Shown: positions 39,058 to 48,205, numbered from the stretch's first letter. The stretch is DNA of 64,000 nucleotides from Bradyrhizobium betae (GCF_008932115.1 NZ_CP044543.1:2362501-2426500), one strand, 5' to 3'. A program made the numbers and translations. The notes: generated from the sequence alone by a model not told the origin.

Positions 39058-39951
39058 GTGAAAGCCATCCGCACCATCTACGTCGTCGTGGAGGATGCCT
39101 TCTACACGTTCCTGGCCGACGACGGCTGGGCGATCGCGAGCCATATCGCGCTGTCGACGCTGATGGCGCTGTTTCCGTTCCTGATCGTGCTGACCTCGCT
39201 CGCTGGTTTCTTCGGCTCCAAGGAACTCGCCGATCAGGCCGCCAGCCTGATGCTCCAGATCTGGCCCAAGCAGGTTTCCGATTCGATCTCGGGCGAGGTG
39301 CACGACGTCCTGACCACGACCCGCTCCGGCGTGCTGACAATCGGCGCGGTGCTGTCAGTCTACTTCGCCTCCAACGGCGTCGAGGCGCTCAGGGTCGCGC
39401 TCAACCGCGCCTATGCGGTGGTGGAGATGCGGCGCTGGTACTGGTTGCGGCTGGAATCGATCGGCTACACGCTGGTCGCGGCCTTCACAGCGCTCGCCAT
39501 GGCGTTCCTGATCGTGCTCGGCCCGCTCTTCATCGAGGCGGCGCGACGTTACATTCCGCTGTTCGTCGAATCCAACGAGAGCATCCTGACCTGGCTGCGC
39601 TACGGCATCACCGTCGGCGCGCTGGTGGTGGCGCTGCTGATCCTGCACGCCTGGCTGCCGGCCGGACGGCGCGGCCTGCTCCAGATCCTGCCCGGCATCG
39701 TCTTCACCATCGTGGCGTCGCTGATCTCGGGCATCGTGTTCGGACAATATCTGGCGCGCTTCGCCAACAACTACGTGACGATGTATGCGGGGCTCGCATC
39801 GGTGATCATCGCGCTGGTGTTCCTGTATTTCATCGCCGCGATCTTCGTTTACGGCGGCGAGCTCAACGCCGCGATCATCAAGTCGCGGCTTCCTCACGGC
39901 GTCTCGCTTCAAGCAGCGCAGTCGCTAAAGCCCTCGGAGACACAGGCTTGA
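39058..39951 (+). CDS. YihY/BrkB family membrane protein
   Basis: 297 residues from GTG 39058. About six membrane helices (near 24-48, 92-110, 130-160, 178-202, 210-232, 245-268), with the family's DGWAIASHIALSTLMALFPFL opening and LVFLYFIAAIFVYGGELNAAI close. These proteins were once called ribonuclease BN but have no nuclease function; their role in the inner membrane is unclear. The 3' end overlaps the convergent histidine-kinase gene by 74 bases. Confidence 0.9.
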   Translation: MKAIRTIYVVVEDAFYTFLADDGWAIASHIALSTLMALFPFLIVLTSLAGFFGSKELADQAASLMLQIWPKQVSDSISGEVHDVLTTTRSGVLTIGAVLSVYFASNGVEALRVALNRAYAVVEMRRWYWLRLESIGYTLVAAFTALAMAFLIVLGPLFIEAARRYIPLFVESNESILTWLRYGITVGALVVALLILHAWLPAGRRGLLQILPGIVFTIVASLISGIVFGQYLARFANNYVTMYAGLASVIIALVFLYFIAAIFVYGGELNAAIIKSRLPHGVSLQAAQSLKPSETQA

Positions 39952-41170
39952 CCAGGAAGGCGTCGGCGCCCGCCTGGCGCGAGGCCGCCTCGTCCTCGCC
40001 ACGGCCGGACACGCCGATGATGGGGATCTGAGCCAGCGGAGGCGCCATGGTGCGGATCCGCCTGATCGCCTCGACCCCGTCGATGCCCGGCAGCACCATG
40101 TCCATCAGCACCGCGTCGAACGCGCCTTTGGCGAGCCGGTTCACCGCGTCCTCGCCGCGCCCGATGAACTCGGCATGATGGCCGAGCTCGGTCAGGATGG
40201 TGTTGAGCACGACGCGGCCGAACGGATTGTCCTCGACGCTGAGCACGCGCATTGCGGCCATTGCATCCACATCGGCTTCGTCCTTCGACTTGCGGGATCT
40301 GCCCGATCCCGTCGCATCAAGAGACACCGTCAATGTGAAGGTGGCACCGCCGCCGCGCCGCGGCGCAACCGCGATGTCGCCGCCCATGGCGCGCGCCAAT
40401 TGCTTCACCGAGGACAGCCCGAGGCCGGCGCCGCCGAAGCGCGAGGCGATGGTGACATTGGCCTGGGTGAACGGGCGGAACAGCCGCTTGATCTCGGCCA
40501 TGGCGAGGCCAATGCCGCTGTCGGAGACCGAGAAGGCGACGCCGACTTTGCTCCTCTGTTTTGCCTCACCCTTTGCCCTGCCCTTCGCCTTGGGCTTACC
40601 CTTGGCGGGACGCCAAGGCGCGACCGCGAGCGCCACGCCGCCGTGCTCGGTGAATTTCACGGCATTGTCGATCAGGTTCTCGAGCGCGGCGCGCAGGCGG
40701 ACGGGATCGCCGACCACCAGCCCCGGCAGCTTTTCGGAGATATCGACCTGGGACTGGAGGCCCTTGGCCGCGGCACGGCCGGCCAGCGAATCGCCCGCGC
40801 TGCGCGCCAGCGTCCGCAGGTCGAACAAATCCTGCCGCAGCGTGCCGCCGCCCTTGCCCTTGCCGGTTCTGGCGGCATCGACGAACAGGGTGGCGAGGCT
40901 CGCCAGATGCTCGGCGCCGGCCTTGATGGTGTCGGCCCAGCGCCGCTCCCGCTCGCCAAGATCGGAGGTTGCGAGCAGGTCGCTGATCGCCAGAATTCCG
41001 GTCAGTGGGGTACGGACCTCATGGGCAAAGGCGGCAAGCGCCGCCTGGACCACGTCCGGCGTGACCGCCTTGGGGCTGCGCTTGCGCACCTTCGCGGCTG
41101 GCCCGGACCGCTTCCGAACCACTCGCCTGGACGTCCGCGTAGTGCGCGCTGCGCGCGTTTTCGCCGCCAT
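39878..41170 (-). CDS. Cytoplasmic hybrid histidine kinase (HisKA-HATPase-receiver)
   Basis: 430 residues from ATG 41170 with AAGGGGAG upstream. No membrane segment and no sensor domain: a Lys/Arg-rich N-terminus (1-36) leads straight into HisKA with FAHEVRTPLTGIL (His50), then a HATPase domain (NLIDNAVKFTE, DSGIGL, FGGAGLGLSSV), then a C-terminal receiver (from about 305) with VEDNPFG, phosphorylation site VLMDMVLP and LVKPVS. The ATPase domain carries a Lys-rich insertion of about 22 residues (PKAKGRAKGEAKQRSK). The signal and target are unknown. Confidence 0.9.
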   Translation of the reverse strand: MAAKTRAARTTRTSRRVVRKRSGPAAKVRKRSPKAVTPDVVQAALAAFAHEVRTPLTGILAISDLLATSDLGERERRWADTIKAGAEHLASLATLFVDAARTGKGKGGGTLRQDLFDLRTLARSAGDSLAGRAAAKGLQSQVDISEKLPGLVVGDPVRLRAALENLIDNAVKFTEHGGVALAVAPWRPAKGKPKAKGRAKGEAKQRSKVGVAFSVSDSGIGLAMAEIKRLFRPFTQANVTIASRFGGAGLGLSSVKQLARAMGGDIAVAPRRGGGATFTLTVSLDATGSGRSRKSKDEADVDAMAAMRVLSVEDNPFGRVVLNTILTELGHHAEFIGRGEDAVNRLAKGAFDAVLMDMVLPGIDGVEAIRRIRTMAPPLAQIPIIGVSGRGEDEAASRQAGADAFLVKPVSPRALATALLEARRREEAAT

Positions 41171-41274
41171 AACTCCCCTTCGAAGTATCCCCTTCGAACC
41201 CCGGGCCGTCAGGCAAGCATGGCACGGCGGAACCCCTGGAGTCACGGCGGCGTTTCGCTAACCCCCAGAGAAAC

Positions 41275-42147
41275 TTAGTCTAATCCCACCAACCGGCGGA
41301 TCCTGTCCGGCGATACGCCGGCGTTGCGCAACTCCCGCAGGCCGGTCGAGAGGCTCGATTTCGACAACTTCCGCCCCTCGCCGTCCCGAATCAGGAGGTG
41401 GTGGCGGTAGGCCGGCTCCGGCAAACCGAGCAGGGTTTGCAGCAGACGGTGCACCGCGGTGGCGTGAAACAGGTCCTGCCCCCGCACCACCTCACTGATC
41501 CCCTGGAGGGCGTCATCGACGACCACGGACAGGTGATAGCTGGTCGGCGTCTCCTTACGGGCGAGGATCACGTCGCCCCAGGCCTCAGGCCGCGCGGGAA
41601 CGGTGCCGCGCTCGCCATCGGGCCCCTCGCCCAGCTCATTCCAGGTCAACCCGGCGACGCGGCTGCAGGCGGCCGTCATGTCGAGCCGCAGTGCATAAGG
41701 CGCGCCGGTCTCGATCAACCTCGTCCGTTCGTCGGCCGGCAGCGATTTGGCGTCGCCGGGATACAGCGGCGCGCCGTCGGGATCGCGGGGCCACGCCCCG
41801 TCGGCCTCGCGCGCGGCCACCAGCCTTGCGATCTCGGCGCGGCTTTCGAAGGCGGGATAGACGAGGCCGAGCGCGGACAGCTTTTCCAGCGCGGCGCGAT
41901 AGTCGGACAGATGCTCGGACTGGCGGCGGACCGGCGTCTCCCAGGCCATGCCGAGCCAGGCGAGGTCCTCTTCGATCGCTGTCTCATATTCGGGCCGGCA
42001 GCGCGCCGCATCGATGTCCTCGATCCGCAGCAATAGCCGTCCGCCGGTCTCGCGCGCGCGGTCGAAGTTCAGCAGAGCCGAATAGGCGTGGCCGAGATGC
42101 AGGTGGCCGTTGGGGCTGGGGGCAAATCGGAAAACGGGTGGCGCCAT
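41275..42147 (-). CDS. gluQRS: Glutamyl-Q tRNA(Asp) synthetase
   Basis: 290 residues, well short of GltX, with no anticodon-binding domain, as expected for GluQRS. Class I signatures RFAPSPNGHLHLGHAYSAL (HLGH at 16-19) and KLSKSS (near 262) are intact. It lacks the Cys4 zinc site of the E. coli form (no clear CxC...C pattern), which is common in alphaproteobacteria. It glutamylates queuosine in tRNA-Asp. Confidence 0.93.
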   Translation of the reverse strand: MAPPVFRFAPSPNGHLHLGHAYSALLNFDRARETGGRLLLRIEDIDAARCRPEYETAIEEDLAWLGMAWETPVRRQSEHLSDYRAALEKLSALGLVYPAFESRAEIARLVAAREADGAWPRDPDGAPLYPGDAKSLPADERTRLIETGAPYALRLDMTAACSRVAGLTWNELGEGPDGERGTVPARPEAWGDVILARKETPTSYHLSVVVDDALQGISEVVRGQDLFHATAVHRLLQTLLGLPEPAYRHHLLIRDGEGRKLSKSSLSTGLRELRNAGVSPDRIRRLVGLD

Positions 42148-42187
42148 GCGACAGATCTCGTCATGGCCGGGCCTGTCCCGGCCACAT

Positions 42188-42222
42188 TTGTCATTCCGGG
42201 GCGATGCTCGCCCCGGAATGAC
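42188..42222. repeat. Short perfect hairpin of the TCATTCCGGGG family
   Basis: TGTCATTCCGGGGCGA, 3-base loop, then the complement TCGCCCCGGAATGACG. It lies 53 bases before the glycosylase gene. Confidence 0.85.
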
Positions 42223-42274
42223 GGAGTAGGATATTCAAGAACGGGTCAAGCCCGCGCACGACGAGTGAGACGCG

Positions 42275-42922
42275 ATGACCATCCACCTCGAAACCCAGTC
42301 CGATCTCGAAGAGGCCGTGCAGGCGCTGGTCAAGCGCGATCCGCGCCTCAAGCCCGTGCTGGACATCGCGGGCATGCCGGCGTTGCGGCGGCGTGAGCCG
42401 GGGTTCGCCGGGCTTGCCCATATCGTCTGCGGGCAGCAGCTCTCCACGGCCAGCGCCGCGGCGATCTGGGGACGGTTGTCCGCCGCCTTCGATCCGTTCG
42501 ATCATGACGCGGTGCGCCGCGCCCGTACCGACCGTCTGGGACGGCTCGGCCTGTCCGCCGCCAAGATCAAGACGCTGAAACATCTCGCGCGCGAGATCAC
42601 CGCGGAGCGGCTGAATCTCGAGGTGCTTGCCGAGGAAGACGCCGACGCGGCGCATCACACGCTGATCGCGCTGCCCGGCATCGGGCCGTGGACCGCGGAC
42701 GTCTATCTGTTGTTCTGTCTCGGCCATGGCGACGCCTGGCCGGCCGGCGATCTCGCGGTGCAGGAGGGAATCAAGATTGGCCTCGGCCTGCAGGCGCGGC
42801 CGACGGAAAAGCAGATGGCGCCGCTGGCCGAACCCTGGCGCCCCCTGCGCGGCGCGGCCGCGCATCTGTGGTGGAGCTATTATCGCGCGGTGAAGAAACG
42901 CGAGGGCGTGCTGTCGGCGTAA
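42275..42922 (+). CDS. DNA-3-methyladenine glycosylase (AlkA-like, HhH-GPD)
   Basis: 215 residues from ATG 42275. HhH-GPD fold: QQLSTASAAAIWGRL, the helix-hairpin-helix LPGIGPWTADVYLLF (near 128-142) and the catalytic Asp in WPAGDLAVQEG (near 157). It lacks the N-terminal AlkA domain, so it is the short type that excises alkylated purines. Confidence 0.93.
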   Translation: MTIHLETQSDLEEAVQALVKRDPRLKPVLDIAGMPALRRREPGFAGLAHIVCGQQLSTASAAAIWGRLSAAFDPFDHDAVRRARTDRLGRLGLSAAKIKTLKHLAREITAERLNLEVLAEEDADAAHHTLIALPGIGPWTADVYLLFCLGHGDAWPAGDLAVQEGIKIGLGLQARPTEKQMAPLAEPWRPLRGAAAHLWWSYYRAVKKREGVLSA

Positions 42923-43024
42923 CACCAGCGCATTCCGCCTGAGCAGGGCCACATGCTCTCGCTGCTCGGGTAAAGCGCTTTTGGCGGCCGGAGAACCGGT
43001 ATAGCGTTCGAGCTCATATAATAT

Positions 43025-43073
43025 GAGCATGATCTCTTCGGCAAACCGCAGCCCACTTTTCCGGATCATGCTC
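43025..43073. repeat. Rhizobiales intergenic repeat with GAGCATGATC / GATCATGCTC arms
   Basis: Perfect 10-base inverted arms at 43025-43034 and 43064-43073, with a TTCGGCAAACCGC...CACTTTTCCG interior, the pattern of a dispersed Rhizobiales repeat. It lies just before the monooxygenase gene, and the longer open frame from 43023 is read through it. Confidence 0.8.
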
Positions 43074-43109
43074 GAGAGGAAACGCCGCGAAGACGGCACG
43101 AGGTCGCGC

Positions 43110-44873
43110 ATGCTGGACAAGACGAAAGATATTGCCATCTCCGCGCAAGCCTGGCTCGACGCGTTCGAGCGAACGCTTGGCAAGCCCGATCGAGCCGCGC
43201 TCGACCGCCTGTTCGTGGCCGAATGCTTCTGGCGCGATGTGCTGGCGCTGAGCTGGAACCTGCAGACGCTTGCCGGCCGCGAGGAGGTCGCACAAGCGCT
43301 GACCCTATTCGCACCAAAGGCAGCGCCAACCAGCTTCAAGATCGCCCCCAACCGCGCACCGCCACGCTGGGTGACGCGCGCCGGCACCAACACCATCGAA
43401 GCCATCTTTGACTTCGAAACCGCGACGGGACGCGGCAGCGGCATCGTGCGGCTCGTGCCCGATCCTGCCGACGGCGATCGGCTGAAGGCGTGGACACTCC
43501 TCACCGCGCTCGACGAGCTCAGGGGGTTCGAGGAACAGCTCGGCACATCGCGGCCGCGCGGCCAGGCCTATTCGCGCGACTTCCGCGGTCCGAACTGGCT
43601 CGATCTGCGCAACGCCTCACGCGACTATGCCGATCACGATCCCACCGTGCTCGTGGTTGGCGGCGGCCAGGCCGGGCTTGCCATCGCGGCGCGGCTGAAG
43701 CAACTGAAGATCGACACGCTGATCGTCGATCGCGAGGCCCGGATCGGCGACAATTGGCGCAAGCGCTACCATGCGCTCACCCTGCACAACCAGGTACAGG
43801 TCAATCACATGCCCTACATGCCGTTCCCGCCGAACTGGCCGACCTATATCCCCAAGGACAAGCTCGCCAACTGGTTCGAAGCCTATGTCGACGCCATGGA
43901 GCTGAACTTCTGGACGGGCACCGAGTTCGAGGGCGGCGCCTATGACGAGGCCAGGGGCCACTGGACGGTCACGCTGCGACGCGCCGACGGCAGCAAGCGC
44001 ACCATGCATCCGCGCCATGTGGTGATGGGGACCGGCGTCAGCGGCATCGCCAACGTGCCTGACATTCCGACCCTCGACAATTTCAAGGGCACGCTGCTGC
44101 ATTCGAGCCGCTACGAGGACGGCGAGAACTGGCAGGGCAAGCGCGCCATCGTCATCGGCACCGGTAACAGCGGCCACGACATCGCGCAGGACCTTTGCTC
44201 CAGCGGGGCCGAGGTGACGCTGGTGCAGCGCTCGCCGACGCTGGTCACCAATATCGAGCCGTCCGCGCAGCTCGCCTATGCGACCTACAACGAGGGCACG
44301 CTGGAGGACAATGATCTGATCGCGACCTCGATGCCGACGCCGCTGGCGAAGAAAACGCATGTGATGCTGACGGAGCAGTCGAAGGAGCTCGACAAGGAGC
44401 TGCTCGACGGCCTCGCCCGCGTCGGCTTCAAGCTCGATTTCGGCGAGGCCGGCACCGGCTGGCAGTTCAAATACCTCACCCGCGGCGGCGGCTATTATTT
44501 CAACGTCGGCTGCTCCAACCTGATCGTCGAGGGCAAGATCGGGCTGAAACAGTTTTCCGACATCGAGGGCTTCACGGCCGACGGCGCGCAGATGAAGGAC
44601 GGCACCACCATCACGGCGGATCTCATCGTGCTCTCCACCGGCTACAAGCCGCAGGAATATCTGGTGCGAAAGCTGTTCGGCGACGGCATCGCCGACCGCG
44701 TCGGCCCGGTCTGGGGCTTCGGCGACGGTCTGGAGCTGCGCAACATGTATGCGCGCACCGCACAGCCCGGTCTGTGGTTCATCGCCGGCAGCCTCGCGCA
44801 GTGCCGGATCAACTCGAAATATCTCGCGCTCCAGATCAAGGCGATCGAGGAAGGGATTTTGGGGCGGGTGTAG
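43110..44873 (+). CDS. Flavin-containing monooxygenase / FAD-NAD(P) oxidoreductase
   Basis: 587 residues from ATG 43110 with GAGG 6 bases upstream. The N-terminal 140 residues look like a SnoaL/NTF2-type domain (WLDAFERTLGKPDRAALDRLF). Then the FAD-binding GGGQAGLAIAARLKQL (near 186), the FMO-like stretch WRKRYHALTLHNQVQVNHMPYMPFPPNWPTY and the second GxGxxG in VIGTGNSGHDIAQDL (near 347), then STGYKPQEYLV near the end. This family oxidises amines or ketones; the substrate is unknown. The NTF2-like fusion is known in some bacterial FMOs. Confidence 0.9.
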   Translation: MLDKTKDIAISAQAWLDAFERTLGKPDRAALDRLFVAECFWRDVLALSWNLQTLAGREEVAQALTLFAPKAAPTSFKIAPNRAPPRWVTRAGTNTIEAIFDFETATGRGSGIVRLVPDPADGDRLKAWTLLTALDELRGFEEQLGTSRPRGQAYSRDFRGPNWLDLRNASRDYADHDPTVLVVGGGQAGLAIAARLKQLKIDTLIVDREARIGDNWRKRYHALTLHNQVQVNHMPYMPFPPNWPTYIPKDKLANWFEAYVDAMELNFWTGTEFEGGAYDEARGHWTVTLRRADGSKRTMHPRHVVMGTGVSGIANVPDIPTLDNFKGTLLHSSRYEDGENWQGKRAIVIGTGNSGHDIAQDLCSSGAEVTLVQRSPTLVTNIEPSAQLAYATYNEGTLEDNDLIATSMPTPLAKKTHVMLTEQSKELDKELLDGLARVGFKLDFGEAGTGWQFKYLTRGGGYYFNVGCSNLIVEGKIGLKQFSDIEGFTADGAQMKDGTTITADLIVLSTGYKPQEYLVRKLFGDGIADRVGPVWGFGDGLELRNMYARTAQPGLWFIAGSLAQCRINSKYLALQIKAIEEGILGRV

Positions 44874-44880
44874 GCACCCC

Positions 44881-44982
44881 CGTCATTCCGGGGCGCGCAT
44901 AGCGCGAACCCGGAATCCATCCATCCGCAAGATATGCTGTACAATGGATTCCGGGTTCACGCTTCGCGTGCCCCGGAATGAC
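44881..44982. repeat. Palindromic repeat of the TCATTCCGGGG family
   Basis: 102 bases from CGTCATTCCGGGGCGC to CCCCGGAATGACAG, with inner arms CCCGGAATCCAT and ATGGATTCCGGG. It lies between the monooxygenase and the NHL-repeat gene and starts 7 bases after the former's stop, so it may terminate it. Confidence 0.85.
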
Positions 44983-44996
44983 AGAAAGGAATATCC

Positions 44997-45974
44997 ATGC
45001 CAGCCATTCTCGGAACCGGCGAACACCGCTACCGCGTCGTCGACAACTTCGCGAAGCTGCCGGACGGCTGGACGCTGACCGACGTCGCCTCGGTCGCGGT
45101 CGACAGCAAGGATTGCGTCTACGTCTTCAACCGCGGCGCCCATCCGATGGTGGTGCTCGACCGCGATGGCAATTTTCTGCGCAGCTTCGGCGAAGGCCTG
45201 TTCTCGCGCGCGCATGGACTGCACATCGACTCTGACGACAATCTCTATTGCACCGATGACGGCGACCATACCGTGCGCAAATGCACCACCGACGGCAAGG
45301 TGCTGTTGACTATCGGCATCCCCGCCAAGCCGGCGCCATTCATGAGCGGCGAGCCGTTCCACCGCTGCACCCACACCGCGCTGTCGCCGAAAGGCGAGAT
45401 CTACGTCTCCGACGGTTATGGCAATGCGCGCGTGCACAAGTACACGCCGGACGGCAAGCTGATCAAGAGCTGGGGCGAGCCCGGCACCGATCCCGGCCAG
45501 TTCAACATCGTGCATAACATCGCCACCGATGCCGACGGCTGGGTCTATGTCGCCGACCGCGAGAACCATCGCGTGCAAGTGTTCAACGGCGAGGGCAAAT
45601 ACGAGACGCAGTGGAACAATCTGCACCGTCCCTGCGCGCTGTGCTGTTGCGGCGGGGCCAGGAGCCCGACCTTCGTGATCGGCGAGCTCGGCCCCGGCCT
45701 CGACATCAACCGCAATGTGCCCAATCTCGGCCCGCGGCTGTCGATCGTCGATGCGCAAGGCAAACGTATCGCGCGGCTCGGCGGCGAAGACGGCCCAGGC
45801 GTTGCGAGTGGCAAATTCCTGGCGCCGCACGGCATCGCCGTGGATTCGACGGGCGACATCTATGTCGGCGAAGTCGGCGTCACCAACTGGAAAACGAGCT
45901 TTCCGGACCAGGAGATGCCGGCAGTCGTACGTGCGACGCGGTGTTTGCAGAAGCTCGAGCGGGTACGGGAGTAG
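44997..45974 (+). CDS. NHL/six-bladed beta-propeller protein (peptidyl-alpha-hydroxyglycine lyase-like)
   Basis: 325 residues from ATG 44997 with AGAAAGGAA upstream. Repeated NHL-type blades: VASVAVDSKDCVYVFNRG, GLHIDSDDNLYCTDDGDHTVRK, HTALSPKGEIYVSDGYGNARVHKY, HNIATDADGWVYVADRENHRVQVF and HGIAVDSTGDIYVGEVG. Similar to the lyase half of peptide-amidating enzymes. There is no signal peptide, so it should be cytoplasmic. A cysteine cluster CALCCC (213-218) lies between blades and is unusual; it may bind a metal. Confidence 0.85.
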   Translation: MPAILGTGEHRYRVVDNFAKLPDGWTLTDVASVAVDSKDCVYVFNRGAHPMVVLDRDGNFLRSFGEGLFSRAHGLHIDSDDNLYCTDDGDHTVRKCTTDGKVLLTIGIPAKPAPFMSGEPFHRCTHTALSPKGEIYVSDGYGNARVHKYTPDGKLIKSWGEPGTDPGQFNIVHNIATDADGWVYVADRENHRVQVFNGEGKYETQWNNLHRPCALCCCGGARSPTFVIGELGPGLDINRNVPNLGPRLSIVDAQGKRIARLGGEDGPGVASGKFLAPHGIAVDSTGDIYVGEVGVTNWKTSFPDQEMPAVVRATRCLQKLERVRE

Positions 45975-45982
45975 GTATCCCA

Positions 45983-46070
45983 ACGTCATCCGGGCGAAGG
46001 CCAGGACCCGTTACCGCCGGAGCGGTTTTGCAAGGGGCGGTATGGCTCCTGGCCTTCGCCAGGGACAGCG
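45983..46070. repeat. Palindromic repeat (CGGGCGAAGGCCAGGACCC type)
   Basis: About 88 bases with arms GCGAAGGCCAGGACC and GGCTCCTGGCCTTCGC. A further palindromic element of the region between 45975 and 46270, which holds no gene. Confidence 0.7.
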
Positions 46071-46270
46071 GCGGTGGGCGTGGCTGCGCCATTTGGCGCA
46101 TCCGCCGTTCGAGCGCTCAAATCGCGGCACTTTTAAGTGTTTTGCCACCCCGCCGCCGCATTGCATGCGCCTGAATAAGTCGCTCAACGGGCTTCACAAT
46201 CCCGTCACGCTGCATGTAGTATGTCAACACATGCTGCTTCGCAGCGTATGTTGGAGGCCGGGAGCGTTAC

Positions 46271-46828
46271 TTGAACGCACATGTCTCGCAAGGCAGTTGG
46301 CCGGTGCTGGTCCTGAACGCGGACTTCCGGCCGCTGAGTTACTACCCACTGTCTCTGTGGTCGTGGCAGGACGCGATCAAGGCGGTATTCCTCGACCGCG
46401 TCAACATCGTCGCGCATTACGATCAGGCGGTTCACAGTCCCACGCTGCAAATGCAGCTGCCGAGCGTCGTCTCGCTCAAATCCTTCGTCAAGCCGACCAC
46501 CCATCCTGCCTTCACCCGGTTCAACGTCTTCCTGCGCGATCGTTTCGCCTGCCAATATTGCGGCTCGCCCGAAGACCTCACCTTCGATCACATTATCCCG
46601 CGCAGCAAAGGCGGCCAGACCACCTGGGAGAACGTGGTCGCGGCATGCTCGCCCTGCAATCTGCGCAAGGGAAATCTGACGCCCGCGCAAGCCAAGATGT
46701 TTCCACGCCAGAGCGCGTTCGCGCCGACCGTGCACCAGCTCCACCGCAACGGCCGCCTGTTCCCGCCGAACTATCTGCACGACAGCTGGCTGGATTATCT
46801 CTACTGGGATACGGAGCTGGATCCGTAG
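46271..46828 (+). CDS. HNH endonuclease family protein
   Basis: 185 residues from TTG 46271 with GGGAG 6 bases upstream. The HNH domain (about 85-140) carries zinc Cys pairs CQYC and CSPC, the catalytic His in FDHIIPRSKGG and the Asn in WENVVAACSPCNLRKG. The N-terminal NADFRPLSYYPLSLWSWQDAIK is conserved in the alphaproteobacterial HNH family that is found in many genomes as a lone gene. The target is unknown; there is no restriction or mobile partner. Confidence 0.88.
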   Translation: MNAHVSQGSWPVLVLNADFRPLSYYPLSLWSWQDAIKAVFLDRVNIVAHYDQAVHSPTLQMQLPSVVSLKSFVKPTTHPAFTRFNVFLRDRFACQYCGSPEDLTFDHIIPRSKGGQTTWENVVAACSPCNLRKGNLTPAQAKMFPRQSAFAPTVHQLHRNGRLFPPNYLHDSWLDYLYWDTELDP

Positions 46829-46895
46829 GGTTGGCACCCGGCCTTACGCTTTGATCGCAAAGTGCGCCGCCGCCGAGAGAGTTCGTCAAGCATCC

Positions 46896-47897
46896 CTATC
46901 TTCGCGCCTGTTCCAGATCGATCTGATAGGCGGAAATCCGGTCGATCTCGAATGCGACCGTCGGTGGCGATTCCGCATCGACGGCTCCGACGCCGGGAAA
47001 GAACTTTGATCCGATCGCGAGATTGACGATCATGTACATGGGATCATCGAAGCCGATCGGCACCTTGATGTCGGAAACCGGCCTGCGGTCGATGAAATAG
47101 ACCAGACGATCCTCCTCCCACAGCACACCGTAATTGTGGAAAGCGCGCGAGGCGTCGCCGACCGCGAAGTCGAAGCCGCAGGACTGGATCTTCTGGGTCG
47201 ACGGAATCCGCCAATGCGTCGTCATCACGAGATCGCCCGGCCGCTCGCCGCGGCCTTCCAGCACGTCGACCTCCGGAGGCCAGCCGCCATCGTCCGCCAG
47301 CATCCAGAACGCCGGCCATACCGCGTGGCCGACCGGCACCTTGGCCCGGATTTCGAAATAGCCGTGCTTCTGCGCGAACGTACCCTGGGTCGTGAGGATC
47401 CCCGAGACGTACTCGTTGTTGAACAGCACCGGCTTCAAGTCCGGCGGCGTGCGGCTGGCGACGATCGAGAGCACGCCGTCCTTCACCCTGAACGGATCGA
47501 GTCCGAGCGGCGTCGCGGCACGGCCGGCGTAGCGCGGATCGACATAGATCTGCTGCTCGCCATTGGCGCTGGTCTTGCGCTTGAAGTCGGAGCCGTCGCC
47601 GCCCCAATAGCGCGCTTCCGGCCAGACTGCGCCGCCGGCGTAGTGCGGTACCCAGCGTCCGTTCGCGAGCGGATGATCGTCGAAATCGTCGTTGAACGTC
47701 CGGCGCAGCGGCAGGAACGTGAGCGCGTCGGGATTGACCGTCTCCAGCTTGCGACATTCGATCATGGCGGGATCGGTCGTCACTTGCAGCGACATCGTGC
47801 CGGGCGCGCCACCGAGATCGTCCCGCGCGACGACGGGTGCTGCCACGGCCAACAGACCGATCGTGATCAAGATGCCCTTCGCCCAACGACCGATCAT
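46896..47897 (-). CDS. Glycoside hydrolase family 16, secreted
   Basis: 333 residues from ATG 47897 (GTG 47900 is possible). Signal peptide (about 1-24, ILITIGLLAVAAPVVA) and a GH16 domain (about 60-325) with the catalytic motif EVDVLE (E-x-D-x-x-E, near 207-212), the aromatic substrate cleft YFEIRAKVPVGHAVWPAFWML and HNYGVLWEEDRLVYFID. Relatives cut beta-1,3/1,4-glucans or exopolysaccharides (ExoK/ExsH type). It is divergent from the GT87 gene. Confidence 0.92.
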   Translation of the reverse strand: MIGRWAKGILITIGLLAVAAPVVARDDLGGAPGTMSLQVTTDPAMIECRKLETVNPDALTFLPLRRTFNDDFDDHPLANGRWVPHYAGGAVWPEARYWGGDGSDFKRKTSANGEQQIYVDPRYAGRAATPLGLDPFRVKDGVLSIVASRTPPDLKPVLFNNEYVSGILTTQGTFAQKHGYFEIRAKVPVGHAVWPAFWMLADDGGWPPEVDVLEGRGERPGDLVMTTHWRIPSTQKIQSCGFDFAVGDASRAFHNYGVLWEEDRLVYFIDRRPVSDIKVPIGFDDPMYMIVNLAIGSKFFPGVGAVDAESPPTVAFEIDRISAYQIDLEQARR

Positions 47898-48205
47898 CAC
47901 GCACCGCGCTTCGAAGCTGCAGGAAGGATGTTCAAGCTAGCCCCTCCGCATTCCCGCGGACAAGCGGGCTGCGCGACGCCATCCGGCGAATCCGAACGGA
48001 ACATTTCGATATCGCACGGGAATCTGCCGCAGATCAGGCCTTCCCGACACGACCGCGCAGCGTGGCCAGTTTCCGACTCGCCGCCGGCACACGCCCGCAA
48101 GCCGCCAAAATCCTTTCCGGTTCGTTACCGTCCCTTAAGACTAAGGCGGCAATCTCGCGCGCGGATCGGCGGCGCTGCCGCCCTGTCGCCAGAGGGTGTG
48201 AACGC
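47898..48205. other. Divergent intergenic region GH16/GT87
   Basis: About 300 bases that hold the promoters of both genes. No repeat or hairpin was recognised. The open frame from GTG 48062 would add 48 basic residues to the GT87 protein and is judged less likely. Confidence 0.4.

Noticed and set aside
46271..46828. HNH protein as part of a restriction, intron or phage system
   Set aside because: No methyltransferase, intron structure or phage gene nearby; the family is a common lone chromosomal gene in alphaproteobacteria.
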